Assembly (NCBI GenBank): GCA_029339195.1
Contig: JAPTJF010000317.1
Span: 1-64,000, forward strand
Length of the DNA: 64,000 bases
From: Micractinium sp. NFX-FRZ
Taxonomy: Eukaryota; Chlorophyta; Trebouxiophyceae; Chlorellales; Chlorellaceae
Reading direction: 5' to 3'
How positions within the stretch are numbered: position 1 is the first letter of the stretch; each line of letters begins with the position of its first letter. The notes below the pieces were generated by a model. It saw only the letters and a list, made by a program, of their open reading frames with translations. It had not been told where the DNA came from and ran no database searches. A program made the position numbers and the translations under genes. Below, piece after piece: positions 11,003 through 23,500 of this stretch.

Positions 11003-12190
11003 TCTGCTGGATGCTGCTTGGCTCGTCTGATTCTGCTGGGGGCCACCAGCGCGCGTGGGGGGTAAGGGGCGGCTGTGTGTGTGTGTGGAGTTGTTGTGTG
11101 CAATCCACGGGCGTACGGGCAGCGGGCGGCGGCAGCGGCAGGTTAAGTGAGGTTACCATCATCCCCTAGCGCGACGAGGGTCTGGGCGCCAATTCACGTC
11201 CTGGGAGCCATTTGTGAGCTAGCAGGAGCGCCGTGGGCTCCCAAAGGCACTGTGGGCACACTCGAATTAAGGCCCACGCTCGCTCCGCTGAGGCACAGGC
11301 TTGCCAGTTACTGCCGGGGTGTCAGAACAGAATGCAATTGCAGCGAGACATGGAAGGCAGCACCTTGGAGCAGGCCAGACATGGCGGCGGCGGACGCTGC
11401 GGCGGCACAGCACGCTCGCGCCGCTCTTCCCCAGGGGGCTTGGCACACAGCTTTGCTGAGCTTTTTTGCTGCAGCGCATGCGCCCCCTCTAGAAAAAAGA
11501 GCATACATGCATCTCTACAAACAGAGCTGCAGATTGACGGGTGGGCACAGCCGTCCGTGCGCTGTTCCACTCCAAACCTTCAATAGCACGCTCTCCCCTT
11601 TCTGGGTGGCCTCCACGGCTGCCAGGTTGGCAGGCATGCCGCCCAAGCCCACCCGAGCTGGCTGCCCTGGCAGGCGGGCTGTGCGCTTCTTGAGTGCTTC
11701 CCCTTGTTGTGCCACAGGCGGCCTGCTTCATTCAGTGCGGTTGTCACATTATGCACAATTTGTGGCGTCAGGAGTTCAGAGGTGTGGGTACACGTGAGGA
11801 GGGGAGGTCGTGTCTTCCGGGAGCAGGGGGGGAGGGGCAGGGGAGAGGAGGGGGAGAGGAGGGGGAAGAGGGGTGGGAGGACGAGGGGTCGAGAAAAGGC
11901 GGAAGCAGCCACGGTGGAGAGACGTGCGTAGTACAGCAGGGCTGCCCAGTGGGTTCCCACGCACAGCGGGTTCCCACGCTCACCACCAACTGCACGGCAG
12001 CGGCTCTGCTGCCAACACTTGCTGCTGCGGCTGCCAGCACGTCGGCCAGCCAGCGCTGCGCTGCTCCCTCCTGCTGCAGACGCTGCCGCTACTGGTCGCA
12101 CTGCCGCGGTCGCCAGGCAGGCAGGGGGCAGGCCGCACTGTAAAATCCACTCCCAACTGCCTCGAAAAGCTGCTGCCGCCGGGGCGGCCG
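11003..12190. other. Intergenic, promoter side of the acetyltransferase gene
   Basis: No gene supported. It has a short GT run at about 11073-11087 and purine-rich stretches near 11820-11900. ORFs here lack motifs and codon consistency. It must hold the acetyltransferase promoter and the 3' end of the upstream snRNP gene. Confidence 0.5.
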
Positions 12191-14106
12191 CTACTTGGTG
12201 TACGTGATCTTCATTGCGTTCTGCGGCGTGACCTTGAAGCCCTGCAGCCCCGTCAGCGCCACGCTGGCCTGCATCTCCCCCTCAAACTCAATGAAGGCGA
12301 TGCCCGGCTTGGAGGGCACCGTGGTGACCTCCTTGCAGCCTGCAACGACGAAACAGGGTGAGAGGAGAGGAGGGGGGAGCGGAGGGGGGAGGTGAGCGAG
12401 GCGGGGCTGGGTGGGAGGGCGTTGAGCTGGTGAGCTGGGGGCGAGGGGTGGGGTGGGGTGCTGCCGCCGGCTGGTTGGTTGCCGGGGGAAATTCGCAGGA
12501 ATGAGGGCGCGAGGGAGAGCTGCATGTGCAGGCACAGCTGGTGTGCCGCACGGCCACTGCACTGCCGCACCGCCGACGCGGCCCTCCCGCGCTGCGCCTT
12601 GCTGCCCCACCACGCCACCTGTCCCAGCCCGCCCAGCCCAGATTCAAAACATCACGACGCATCTTGCCCTGTGCCGCACAAGCAGGTGCACTGCTGGCAC
12701 AGCATGTCCAGCTCGGCACCCATGCCTCTGCACACAGCCTGCCCCTCCTCTCGGGCATTGGCACCAGCAGCCAGTGCCTTCCTTAAAAACAAACCCTGCG
12801 CCCCACCCACCTGGGAACTGCTGGAAGAGCATCTCAAGCATGGCAGCAGTGGTGGCCGTCGGCAGGTTCTCCACAAACAGCTTGGGCCCGGGCCGCCCCA
12901 CATCCACCGCTGCCGCCGCTTGCCGCGCCTCCCCTGCCGCCGCCGCCGCCGCCGCTGCCGCCTCCTTGCCCTTGCCCGCTGCCACCTCGCCGCCTGCCGC
13001 TGCGGGCGCCTTGGGCGGCTTGCCCTTGGCTCCCTTGGCCGCCTTGCCGCCCTTGGCAGGGGCCAGCGCGTTGGATGCTGTCTTGGCAAAGCTCACGCGC
13101 TGCAGGCGGGGGAGCGGAGATAACAAGGCTGTCGGCACGGGCAGGGGATGCTTGGGCAGGGGCAGGGGTAGAGGGCAGCAGCTGGTGAACAAACGGCTGG
13201 CAGGCAGCTCGGCAGCACGCCTTGCACCTTGCAGCATTGGCTGCACTGGCAGCAGCAACAGCAGGAAGCTGGAGGGCGCCAGGTGTGATGTGCATGCAGC
13301 AGCGTTTCAGCACGGTGTGGGCAGGAAGCGAGCAGCGCACGCCAGCACGCACGCTGGCCACGGCTGCACGACCCACATCCAACATTTAAAGCAGGACTGT
13401 TGGCCTCTATCAGCAAAACAGCCCTGTTCCCCCTTGTCACATCCCCTACTCAAGCCTCACTCGTGCCCCCAACTCACGATGGGCTTCTCGTAAAAGGGGA
13501 AGCCCTGCATGCCGCGCAGCGCGCTGGTGGCCGCCGCAATGTCCGCAAACACAACCCACGCCTGCAAGGAAGGACAGGGTAGAAGAGCCGGGATGCTAAG
13601 CACACCGAATGCACGTAATAGCGCTGCCAGCTCTTGGCTGCCGTGCCAGTGCTGCCGGCGGGCTGAGAAGGGACGACCCGCGTCGGCTGCTCCCACCCGC
13701 CTGTCAACTGCTGCCGCCGCACCTGTCCCCGCAGCTTGTCGGTGCGCATGGTTACCACGTCCACAATCTTGCCGAACTGCCCAAACAGGGCATACAGCAG
13801 CTGCTTCAGCTCTGCAGGCACGAGTAGGAGCAGGCGGCGGTGAGTGGCGGTGGACTGCTGCCTGGGCCCAGCGCTGCGGCGCGGCGCCTGGCGCCGCTGC
13901 GCACTGCCGGTGCACGCCATCAGGATATGTGTGGGGCAGCAGGAGTGCCCAACAGCTGCCTATTGTCTGAGGACGAGGACCGATCGAAGCGCCGCTTGCC
14001 GCAACGCGTCCGGCACAACGTCCACTCCTTCCCATGACGCACCATGCTTTTTGATCTTCTCTGGCAGGTTGTTGACGTACAGCGTCTGGTTTGGCGGGAT
14101 GTCCAT
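12191..14106 (-). CDS. U1A/U2B''-type snRNP protein (two RRMs)
   Basis: Five exons join in phase: 14106-14043, 13811-13723, 13561-13478, 13099-12811 and 12339-12191, giving 224 aa ending in TAG. RRM1 (residues ~7-85) has RNP2 [10 protein letters not shown], then [14 protein letters not shown], the family signature [11 protein letters not shown] spanning an exon junction, and [16 protein letters not shown]2 (~155-224) runs from [11 protein letters not shown] through [20 protein letters not shown] to KITYTK. Between them is an Ala/Lys/Gly-rich linker. U1A and U2B'' bind stem-loops of U1 and U2 snRNA in the nucleus. Algae often keep one protein for both roles, and I cannot decide between them. 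The length fits plant homologues (about 230-250 aa). It is divergent from eL8 across 330 bp. Confidence 0.92.
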
Positions 14107-14436
14107 ACTGCTGGCTGCTGCGATGGGGCTGGCGAGCGGCCCGGGATGGCGATCGGAGGTCCGGGAGCCGATTTGGAGGCGCTGACAGGATGGCCGGCTC
14201 GGTGACTCCGACTTGGCGGAGCAGGGTGCCGAGGTGAACTGTGGCGACCGCCTGGCTGGCTAAGAGCTTGTTTTGAGGGCAGGAACCAGAAATGCAAGCG
14301 CAAATGCAATGGGGCGCAGCGTGCGGCCCGCCCCGCATGGGTCCCTGGGAGGAATGGCAGCGTGGCAGCGCCCAAGGCAGGCGCTCGGCGCCCACCTCGG
14401 TCCTTTCTCCCTCGTAGCTTGGGAGCGGTGCACACC
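14107..14436. promoter_or_regulatory. Shared divergent promoter region (snRNP / eL8)
   Basis: 330 bp separate the start codons of two housekeeping genes transcribed away from each other, so both promoters must lie here or in 5' introns. No TATA box was identified. Confidence 0.5.
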
Positions 14437-17400
14437 ATGGTGAGCAGCACGGCGCCAGGGACGCGCCCAGCGAGTGCCACATGCAGGCGGCAGGGGTGCA
14501 TGGCGCTGGGGGCTCGCTGGCGGGGCCAGACGGCTGCAGCACCGAGCGGACAGCAGCTAGCAGCGGTCTGCGCCATCAGCGGAGGTCTGGCCGCCCGCCA
14601 CGGCGGCCGATTGCATGCTGGCAGCCGCTCAAGCGCCCCTCTCCCGCCGATGCCGCTCCCTGCAGGCACCCAAGGGCAAGAAGGTGGCGCCGGCGCCCGG
14701 CGCCGTGCGCAAGGCGGCGGCCCCGGCCAAGCCTGTCAACCCTCTCTATGAGAAGCGGGCCAAGACCTTCAGTGCGTCCCGCTGCCGCCGCCACTGCACG
14801 TCGCTGCCTGGCTTTGGCAGCAGGCAGCGCAGCTGGATGGAAAGCTTGCTAGGGCAGACATGAGATGCAGCGGCAGCACGAGAGCAGCACGAATGTTGAC
14901 GGCGGCAGAGCGCGCGGCCTTGCGGGCAAGGCAGCGGCGGCAGCCGCCGCCTGCGCAGCCGTCCTGCTGCTGGCTGCCGCATTGCTCATGCTTGGTGTCC
15001 TGTGCGCCTCTCTCGCTCCCGCCTGCAGGCATCGGCGGTGACCTGCCGATGAAGAAGGACATGCACCGCTTTGTCAAGTGGCCCAAGTATGTGCGCATCC
15101 AGCGCCAGCGCCGCGTGCTGAACCAGCGCCTCAAGGTGCGGGGCGGAGCTGCTGTTGACGCTGAGCAGAGCAGGGCAGGAATGCAAGCAAGAATATTTGG
15201 GTCATGTGGTTGGCACAGGTTGGGACACTGGGAAGGACCAGTTGCTGTGTGGGTGCTGCAGGGCTGGGACAGGAGCAGCGGCAGCAGCAGGCGCTACCAC
15301 ACGATGCACCCGGCAGCAGGGAGCGGCAGCGGGCTGCCGTGGAGCGTTCCCCAGCCGACTGGCGCAGGCAGCGGCAGCCTACAGGGGCCGGCCCTTGCCA
15401 TGTGGAGCTGCAGCAGCTTTCAGCGGGCACCGCAGGCAGGCAAACACTGGCGGCGTGCTGTGCCTGGCTTCGGCCAGCCGGCGTCTTGGCGCCTGGGGCT
15501 CCAGCAACAGCGCATCAGTCAGGCAGCAATGGGCAGCATGGCACCTGGACCTGCTGTCCGCCCGAGCACAGCATGGCAGCTGGGAGAGGCATTGTTGAGG
15601 AGCCGCTTGCCAGCTGGGGGCTTCGTGGGGAACGCAGCTGGCGGCAGGCACTGGCACGTGGCGGCCATGCGTACTCAGGCAGCGATGTGCGCATGGGCAG
15701 CCTAGGAGCTCTGGGAGCCATTTCAACAGCTTGATTTGCTGCCCTTGGAGCAGGGAGGACGACTGCTGCGCACAGCAGCAGCAGCGCCAGTGCTGTGCCG
15801 CGGGGGCATGCATCCCGCCTGGGCAGCCACTTGGCACGCCGCACGCCGGCGCCCAGCAGCCCAGGCGCAAGCTCCCAGCAGTGTGCCTCTGCCGAGCTAG
15901 CTCCAGCGCTGGGCAGCCCCTGCCGCCAGCAGCGTCCCAAGCTGCGCCATTGGCGCTGCTCCCCTCCTCTCCCTCACCGCTCCCCCCCATCCCCACGCTG
16001 CCTCCCTCCTCACCCATTTTGGCCTGCCCCCCGCCCCTCCTCATTCCGCAGGTGCCCCCGGCGCTCAACCGCTTCACCCGCACCCTGGACAAGAACATGG
16101 CCGAGTCCCTGTTCAAGCTGCTGATGAAGTACCGGCCCGAGGACAAGGCGGCCAAGAAGGAGCGGCTGATGGCGGCGGCGGCGGCGCGCGAGGCGGGGCA
16201 GGAGGTGGACAAGAAGAAGCCGGTGGGTGGGAGGGAGCGGGGGGTGGGTGGGTGGGCACGGGGGGATGGCTTGTGTTGAACACGTACATGGCTTGGGTTT
16301 GCGGGGGTGGACGGGAGGCAGGGAGTGGCGTGCTGATGGCGGCGGCAGCGGCGAGCGAGGCGGGGCAGGAGGTGGGGAAACGGCCAGTAAATGGGCGCAG
16401 AGGGCTTGCTGTAGGTGGTGCGGCGGTGGGCAGTGGGCAGATGGGCCAGAGGGACAGAGCACCGGCGGAGTGCAGCGATGGGGCTGAGTGTGCCGGCAGG
16501 CGAGGCACTCCAGGCTGCCGACACCTGTATGTCGGGCAGCAGTGCGCAGACAGAAGGCGGCACCTGCACTGAGGTGCTGTTTTGCACAGCTTGGGAGCCG
16601 CTGTTAAAGAGCGCGGGGCCGGGGAGAGGAGCCTGGCGGTGACCAGGGGGCGTGCCTGGCGCTGGGGGAGACGATTCGCAAGCCAGGGGGAGCAGGGAGC
16701 GTGTCGCACAGGCCCGGCAGGCCGCCCACAGAAGCAGGGGGCACATTGCCCCCTGGGCCCAGCTGCAGCAGTCAATGTGCACCCCTTCTCTCGACCCACT
16801 CCTCACCCGACCGCTCCCTTGTGCCGCCGTTGTTCCATCCCGCAGGTGGTGGTCAAGTACGGCATCAACCACATCACGCAGCTGGTGGAGAGCGGCAAGG
16901 CGCAGTGCGTGGTGATTGCGCACGACGTGGACCCCATTGAGCTGGTCGTCTGGCTGCCCGCCCTCTGCAAGAAGATGGGCGTGCCGTACTGCATCGTCAA
17001 GGTGGGGCGGGCAGGGGCTGGGGGGTGGAGGAGGGAGCGCGCTGCCGGTGGTTGGGGCAGGAGGGATGAAGTAGGAGCACAGGCAAGGGGTTGGGGTCAA
17101 CAAGCACCGCTGCTGCTGCTCTGCTGGCGCTGCTGCTGCTGCCGCTGGCTGGTGCGGTGCAGCTACGGGCTGCTGGCGGTACCGCCCCCTGCTGCCGCTG
17201 CTCACCCCTGTGCGCCGTCCCGCTGAACGACCCCGCAGAGCAAGGCGCGGCTGGGCACTGTTGTGCACAAGAAGACGGCCACCGCCCTGGCGCTGACCGC
17301 CGTGAAGAACGAGGACCAGCGCGAGTTTGCCAAGCTGGTGGAGTCGTTCAAGGTACGCGGGTGAAGTGAAAGATTTAAAGAAATGACAGCATATGAAGAT

Positions 17401-17793
17401 CAGTGTGCGAGGGTGTTTGGAAGTGACTGGGGGAGCAGCGCGAGTTCGCTAAAAGCTATTGGAGCCGGTCTTCAGGGGCAGACTGGAACGAAGCTGTGGG
17501 TGGCAAAAGAGTGGGTTTGCCAGGCTGGCGGAGCCCTTTCCAGCACTGAGTGATGAATGAAGAGAGCAAGAGGTGGTCTGAAGACATCCGACAGGCCCCT
17601 TCCCTCCGCCCCTGCTTGCCCGTGCCCCTGTTCACCGGCGCCGTCCCCCCCCACCACCACCGTTCCGCCTGTGCAGACTATGTACAACGACGGCCCCCGC
17701 GTCAGCTGGGGCGGCGGCATCATGGGCCCCAAGAGCCAGGCGGCGCAGAAGAAGCGGGAGAAGGCTCTGGCAAAGGACGCCCGCGTGGCGTAA
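14437..17793 (+). CDS. RPL7A: Large ribosomal subunit protein eL8 (L7a)
   Basis: Seven exons: 14437-14439 (the ATG alone), 14666-14771, 15029-15135, 16052-16222, 16846-17001, 17239-17352 and 17677-17793 (TAA). This gives 257 aa, close to the usual ~260. The protein starts [13 protein letters not shown]. Conserved pieces follow in order: [34 protein letters not shown], then the kink-turn RNA-binding fold [20 protein letters not shown] with [20 protein letters not shown], and [18 protein letters not shown]. It binds rRNA in the 60S subunit. The first intron splits the start codon from the rest of the protein, a common arrangement for ribosomal protein genes. The large intron at 15136-16051 holds no separate gene. 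Confidence 0.97.
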
Positions 17794-18503
17794 GCTGAGC
17801 TGGCGGACTGATGACGTGGCGCGAGCTGGCCGGGCTGGGCTTGGTGGCCTCTGCCCCGGCCGCCCGCCCGGGTCCTCCCCTACCCGCGGGTGCGCGCAGC
17901 CGTGCGCGTCGTGCCCGGCGTGCAGCACAGCACGCCGGGCAGCGCAGCGCAGCACTCCCTCCTCTCCAGCAAGCTTGCCGTGCATGCAGCAGCAGTGGCC
18001 CCCCCACCAACCTCGAGTGGAGGGCCCCGGCGTGCCGGCTGTGTAACACCCGCACCGTGCGCGGCGCAAAGCAGGAAAAGGGGGAGTAAGGCTGGAGGCG
18101 GGGGCGCCGGTGCTGAGGTTGCCGGTGTGAGAAGGGGATGCAGTTGAAGGTGTGCCGCTGTCAAAGGCGTGATGCATTGCCGCTGCTGTGTGCAAGTGCA
18201 AGTAGAGCACTCCTCGCCTCAGCCGCACACAGCATCAGCAGGGGCAGAGGCGTTGAGGCCTCTTCGGCGTAGCATCAAGGTGCCGCCAGGCGGGCCCGCC
18301 GCCGCCGCCCACCTCGTGCTGCGTAGCTTGCACTGGCCGTGAGCGTGCCTTCGATGGGTAGCAAAGCAACCTGACAAGCAAGGGTGGGCCTACGAAGAAG
18401 CCCGTTGCATGGGCCTTGGCCACTTGAGTTTCCATCCCGCCCTCCTTGGCCCATCGTCTTTTCTTCTTCAACTCCCTTGCACAACACTCCCATTGCCGCA
18501 ACC
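17794..18503. other. Intergenic between eL8 and the XPA-like gene
   Basis: No gene seen. A TGTAA near 18040 could be the eL8 polyadenylation signal, and the right part must carry the promoter of the next gene. Confidence 0.5.
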
Positions 18504-21500
18504 ATGTCCAGGAGGCTGCAGCGCGAGCGCAAGGCGCCTGAGCGTTTTGGCCACTTTGCCAGCAAGCGGTCGGCCGAGGTGAGGCCGCCAGCACTCTGCT
18601 CGCTGCTTGGGCAAGCAGGGAGCAGCGGCTTGATAACCTCGCACGCCTCCCCGCTTGCCGCAGGAGTTGGAGGAGGAGGAAGAGGAGCCGCCGCAGCAGC
18701 GGCGGGCACGGCGGCAGCGGCGGAGCGACTCGGAGGACGAAGAGGAGTCAGCTGAGGCAGCAGCAGCAGCAGTGGCAGCAGCTGGTCAGCATGAGTCAAG
18801 TGATGAGGAGGAAGACGAACAAGAGGAGGAGGAGCAGCACACAAGCGCTGCGCGGCGTGGCGGCACCAAGGGTGCGCGCACGGCAGGGGTGCCAGGGGTG
18901 GCGGCGCGAGCAGGTGCCTACGTGCCGCAGCCGCCGGCGGTGCCGCGCTCAGCTGGCGACATGATGTCGCTGCTCTTCGCCTGCCCCGCCCTCATCGGTA
19001 AGCAGTGCAAGAAGGCCCTAACCGGTTAAACCTGTTGGGTGCTGGCTCGAATAGGGTGGGGTGTTAGGACAGCTGTGGCTGGTCAGGTGGGTGCTGCCGT
19101 CCTACTCGACGGCCCCCCTTCCCGCCGAGCCTGCTGTTCTGTTCGCTTCCTCAACTGCACATACTGTGCCCTCGTCACAAGGGTACGTACCTCCGCCCGC
19201 AGACGCGCTGCTGGAGCCGGACGGGCTGCGCACCATCAGCCTGGTGGCACGGGACGCCGCCAGCCTGGCGGCCGCGCTGTGCGCGCGCACCGCTGACGTG
19301 GCGGGGCTGTGGCACCAGCTGGCGCTGCGCTGCGACCCTGCCTTCAGCGCCGGCGGCACCACGGCAGAAGGTGCTTGCCTGCCTTCCTGCCTGCCAGCGT
19401 CCAAGCCAAGCTAGCCCGCATTGCCCAACACCGAGCAGATTGATCCCTCACCTGCAGCCTGCTGCTTGTGCGTCTCTCGAGTTGTGGATCAGCCCATGAC
19501 AACCTGCACTTGCAGCGGCACCTGTAACATCACCCTGCATCCTCCTGCCGCTCGGTCTGCCTTATTCACACAAGCTTGCCTGCCCCCCCTGCCCGCCCTC
19601 GCCTCACACCTGCTCCGCAGCCTGCACCGTGATTCAGCGCGCCATCAGGGAAGACTCTGCCCGTGCGGAGCGCTGCAACAAGAGCACTGCCACCAACGAC
19701 TACCGCCTGACTGAGAAGGACCTGGCGGTGAGGGGGCGCGGGGTGGGGCATGTGCTGTCTTATGATGGTGCAGGGGTAGTGTGGGGTGGGGTGGGGTTAG
19801 CAATGCGTTGTAGTCCAGGAGGGGCTCGTAGCTGGGGATAGCATGGCCACCTGCCACCAAACAAGCGGTGCGGCGTGCGGGTGAGCCGCTCAGGGCGTGC
19901 CTGCCTGACGTTTCAGCAGCCTCTCCCCAGCCGCTATGCCCACGCAACGTCGCTACTGCCCCATTGCAGGGCCTGCCCTTCACCACCCGTCCCAACCCAA
20001 TCTTCTGGGACGCTCCCCCCGTCAAGATGTGAGGAGGGGTGGGCCTAGCCAAGAGGCGGGCCCAGCTAGCAGCGCAACTGCCCTCCTGCAAGGGCTTGCC
20101 CCGCTCTGCCTGCCCTGCGGGCGGGCAGTGCAACGATGTGCTGGCCTGCCCGACTTCCCCTTTCCTTCCCAAGGCGGTCAATCATGTACTGCCAATCAGT
20201 ACCATCTTGCCTTCTCACCCCACTGCAGGTACAACAAGCTGGAGGTCCTGGCCATCGCACACCGCAAGCACGGCTCCGCAGCTGGGCTGCAGGCGGCTCG
20301 CCTGGCGGCCAAGGGCGTTTCGGAGAAGGCCAAGGCGACGCGCACCCGGAACGAGGAGCAGCGCAGGTGGGGATTGGGGGCGGGGAGGCAGGGGCAGGGT
20401 AGGCTGCAGGGGAAAGGAGGACAGGATGGCATGCTATGTTTGCCAGCAGGAGCACGGCAGGGGCAGCAAGGATGTCTGGCAGAGCTGGCTATGCCGTGTA
20501 TTGCCCGGGCGTGCGCTCGCCAAGCGCAGGCAGCCAGCTGCCACCCTGCCAGCAAGCAGACTGCTTGGCTGTGCCTCATACAAACTTGATGCTGTGCTCT
20601 TCTTCACGCTCTTCTTTTCATTTGATCTCTCTCGCACCCACCACCTGCAGGCACGACATGCGTGCTGCGCTGGAGCACGCTGGGCTGGAGGCGCCCGACT
20701 GCCGGCGGTACCGCAAGGACAAGGCGGTGCAGGCATTCATCAAGGTGGGGCCTGCCTGCACCTCGGGAGTACACCCCAAAATCTGATCTTTCCCGGGTGG
20801 CATCTGCCGAGGACCCGCCTCTCAGGGGCATCTCCTGCAGCACATCTCTCCCCTCTCACCCAGCTGCATGCTGCCTGATGCGCCGCAAGGCAGTGAGCCC
20901 TGGAGGTGCCTCCTGTGCACACAGCTGGCCCCACGTCCTGCCTCTGCTGCAGCGTGGCGTGGGCAGCGCTGCGGGCGTGGCCAAGGCCCTGAAGGCGCAG
21001 CTGCAGGCGGAGCAGCGCAGCGAGAAGCGCCGCCAGAAGCTGCGGCAGCGGTGAGAGCTCGGGATAGGGCGCCAGCAGCAGCTGGGCAGGGGGCAGCTGC
21101 ACAGACATGCAAGTAGTTGGTATGCTCAGCGTGCTGCCTGCCAGGGCTACGCAGCCATGCTTCCCCCCGGGAAAAACTTTCTTGCTCAGTCGTAGTCATT
21201 CCAGGAAACCTCACTGAAGTGCCCCTGTGTTCCTTTCCTGCTGCCTGGCTTGGGCATGTGGTCCGTCCAGGAGCCTCGCTGAAGTGCTCCTCTGTTTGTG
21301 CTGCTGACGCTTGGCGACTGCTGCTGCTCCTCACTGCTGCTGCTGCTGCTGCAGGCTCAGCCAGGAGCACCTGGAGTCTTACGTCCACACGCTGCCAGCC
21401 CAGGCCTACATTGATGGCAGCACCAAGCAGAGCCTGGAGGCGGTGGTTTCGGGCATCAAGCAGCGGCACGAGGAGACGGCGGGGCGTCAGCAGCGGCGCG

Positions 21501-22546
21501 ACCGCATCACTGAGCTGCTGCGTGCAGAGGGGCTGCAGGAGCACGCTGGCAGCGTCTTCTCCAGCTACAGTGTGCCGGGCCTGTTCGCCTACATTGAGGA
21601 CGGCGAGGGCAGCGAGGAGACGGTGCTGGCAGCGGCCAGGGTGCTGCGGGATGCGGGGCAGCGCAAGGCACGCATGCGGGACCTGATGGAGGCAGAGGGC
21701 CTGGGTGCACGCTTCTATACGAGTGCCGTGCAGCACTACGTGCGCTCTGGGGAGGGCAGCGAGGAGGCAGTGCTGGCGGCGGCACGGCAGGCGGTGGAGG
21801 CAGCCGCTGCCGCGGCACAGGCGCAACAGACGCGCCGCGCCCGCGTGCGCATGCGCCTGACGGCAGAGGGGTTGGAGCAGCATGAGTACTGCGCAAGCGT
21901 ACAGCACTACATCGTCACAGGGGAAGGGAGCGAGGCGGAGGCAGTGGAGGCGGCAGGGCAGGCGCAGCAGGCAGCGCAGCTGCGACAGCAGCGCCACACT
22001 CGAATGGAGCAGCTGCTGCAGGCTGAGGGCCTGGACTATGATGTCGTAAACAACCACTACGTGCCCGAGTTGTCCAGCTTTGTGGGCGACGGCAGCGGCA
22101 GCGAGGAGGAGGTGCTAGCGGCTTGCAAGGCAGCGATGCAGCCTGTCTTGGAGAGGGAGCAGCGCCGCGTGCACGTCAGCCAGCTGCTGGCGGCGGAGGG
22201 CTTGCAGTACAGCAGCTTTACGTACCGTGTGGATGCCCTGGCCTCGTATGTCTACAGCGGCGTTGGCAGCGAGGAGGCGGCAGTGGCGGCGGTTCGGGAG
22301 GTGCACCGAGACGATGCAGCCAAGGAGCAGCGGCGTGCACGAGTGCTGGAGCTGCTGGCAGCAGAGGGGATTCCGGAGAGCTGGGTGCACCGCACCTACG
22401 GGCTGCAGAAGTACACGCGCTACGGCGAGGGCAGCGCGGAGGCTGCGGTGGCGGATGCCAAGCGGCTGCACGATGTGCAGGCGGCGCACGACGCCGCAGT
22501 CGCTGTGGCAGTGCAGGCGCTGGCGGCGCAGCAGCCAGCCAACTGA
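18504..22546 (+). CDS. XPA-like protein with tandem AEGL/GEGSEEA repeats
   Basis: Nine exons join in phase: 18504-18578, 18664-18997, 19203-19370, 19621-19727, 19970-20028, 20229-20366, 20651-20744, 20953-21050 and 21355-22546, giving 754 aa. Order: basic start (MSRRLQRERKAPERFGHF), acidic Glu/Gln-rich region, a possible F-box-like helix pair (DALLEPDGLRTISLVARDAA), then a segment like the XPA C-terminal core (CNKSTATNDYRLTEKDLAGL followed by LPFTTRPNPIFW and MYNKLEVLAIAHRKHG). The XPA zinc finger is not evident. The last exon encodes six or more repeats of about 45-57 residues, typified by RVLELLAAEGIPESW and GEGSEEAVLAAAR, probably helical. XPA proteins recognise damaged DNA in nucleotide excision repair; a nuclear DNA-damage role here is inference. 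A TGTAA lies at 22624-22628. Confidence 0.75.
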
Positions 22547-23500
22547 GGGCCCAAGCTGCCGGCAAGCCTGTCAGATAGATTCGATGTAGCTTCTACAGCG
22601 GTGCCTTAGGCGGTGCCTCATGATGTAATGCATGCAAGTGAATGAGGCAGGAGTGGGGAGCGGCGGTGGCAGCGTAAGCGGCAGCAGTGGGGGAGGGACG
22701 GGGTGTCGACTGTGCGGCAGCTGCTGGGCTGCCACGTCCCACAGCACCACCTGCTCGCACCTGGAGTGCCACGCTGGGCACCCACCGGCGCTTGAGTGTG
22801 GTAGCGGCAGCGGCGGTGGAGGGCAAGGCGGCAGGTGCTGGCATTGACGACTTTGAGGCATTGCGCCGTGTGTGAGCTATGCACCACTCCTGCCCTGCCA
22901 ACTTGATCGCTTGCTTAAGAACAGCAGGCAGTCCCCAAATCAAAGGCAGGTATTACGTGCCAGGTGTCGGCCCTGAGCTGGCCTTAGGTGTAAAGATGAG
23001 TGCTCACAAGGCTAGGGGGAGAAAAGGAATCGTAGGGACAAGTACAAAAGGCACAGGCCCTGTGCAGAGAGAGGGCAGCAGCTGCAGGGCGGGCGATGGA
23101 AAGCCAGCAAGCACGGGGCCTTGCAGGCGGCAGGCGGGAGAAGCACGGGGCCTTGCAGGCGGCAGGCGGGAGAGGTGTGCACAGCATTTCAGTGCAGCGT
23201 CGTTATATCGAATGTGAATGAAACCAGGAAGACGAGATGAAATGGGAGGGAGGATGCAGAGTGCTGGAATGGGAGTAGGTAGATGCAGGAATGCAGACGA
23301 GGACCGATTGAGTGGAGGGCATGCACATGGAATGCACAGGAAGTTGCATGAAATACGGTAGACACAAATGCCTCAGGAGGTTGGGTGGTCTAGGATGGTG
23401 CAGCAGGGGCACGCCTATGGGAAGGCGCCTACCAGTGGACGGCGCCTGGCGAGCTGGCAGGCCGGCATGTGCGCAGAGAGAAGCAGGGTGGGGGGCACAC
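22547..23500. other. Convergent intergenic region
   Basis: It holds the 3' ends of the XPA-like gene (+) and the small membrane protein gene (-). It includes the TGTAA signal at 22624-22628 and a 32-bp tandem duplication at 23111-23174. No further gene is supported. Confidence 0.6.
23111..23174. repeat. 32-bp tandem duplication
   Basis: Two head-to-tail copies (23111-23142 and 23143-23174) beginning gcacggggccttgcaggcgg, nearly identical. Confidence 0.85.

Noticed and set aside
15379..17268. 629-codon minus-strand open frame
   Set aside because: It lies antisense across eL8 exons and introns, whose identity is certain; it is a shadow frame.
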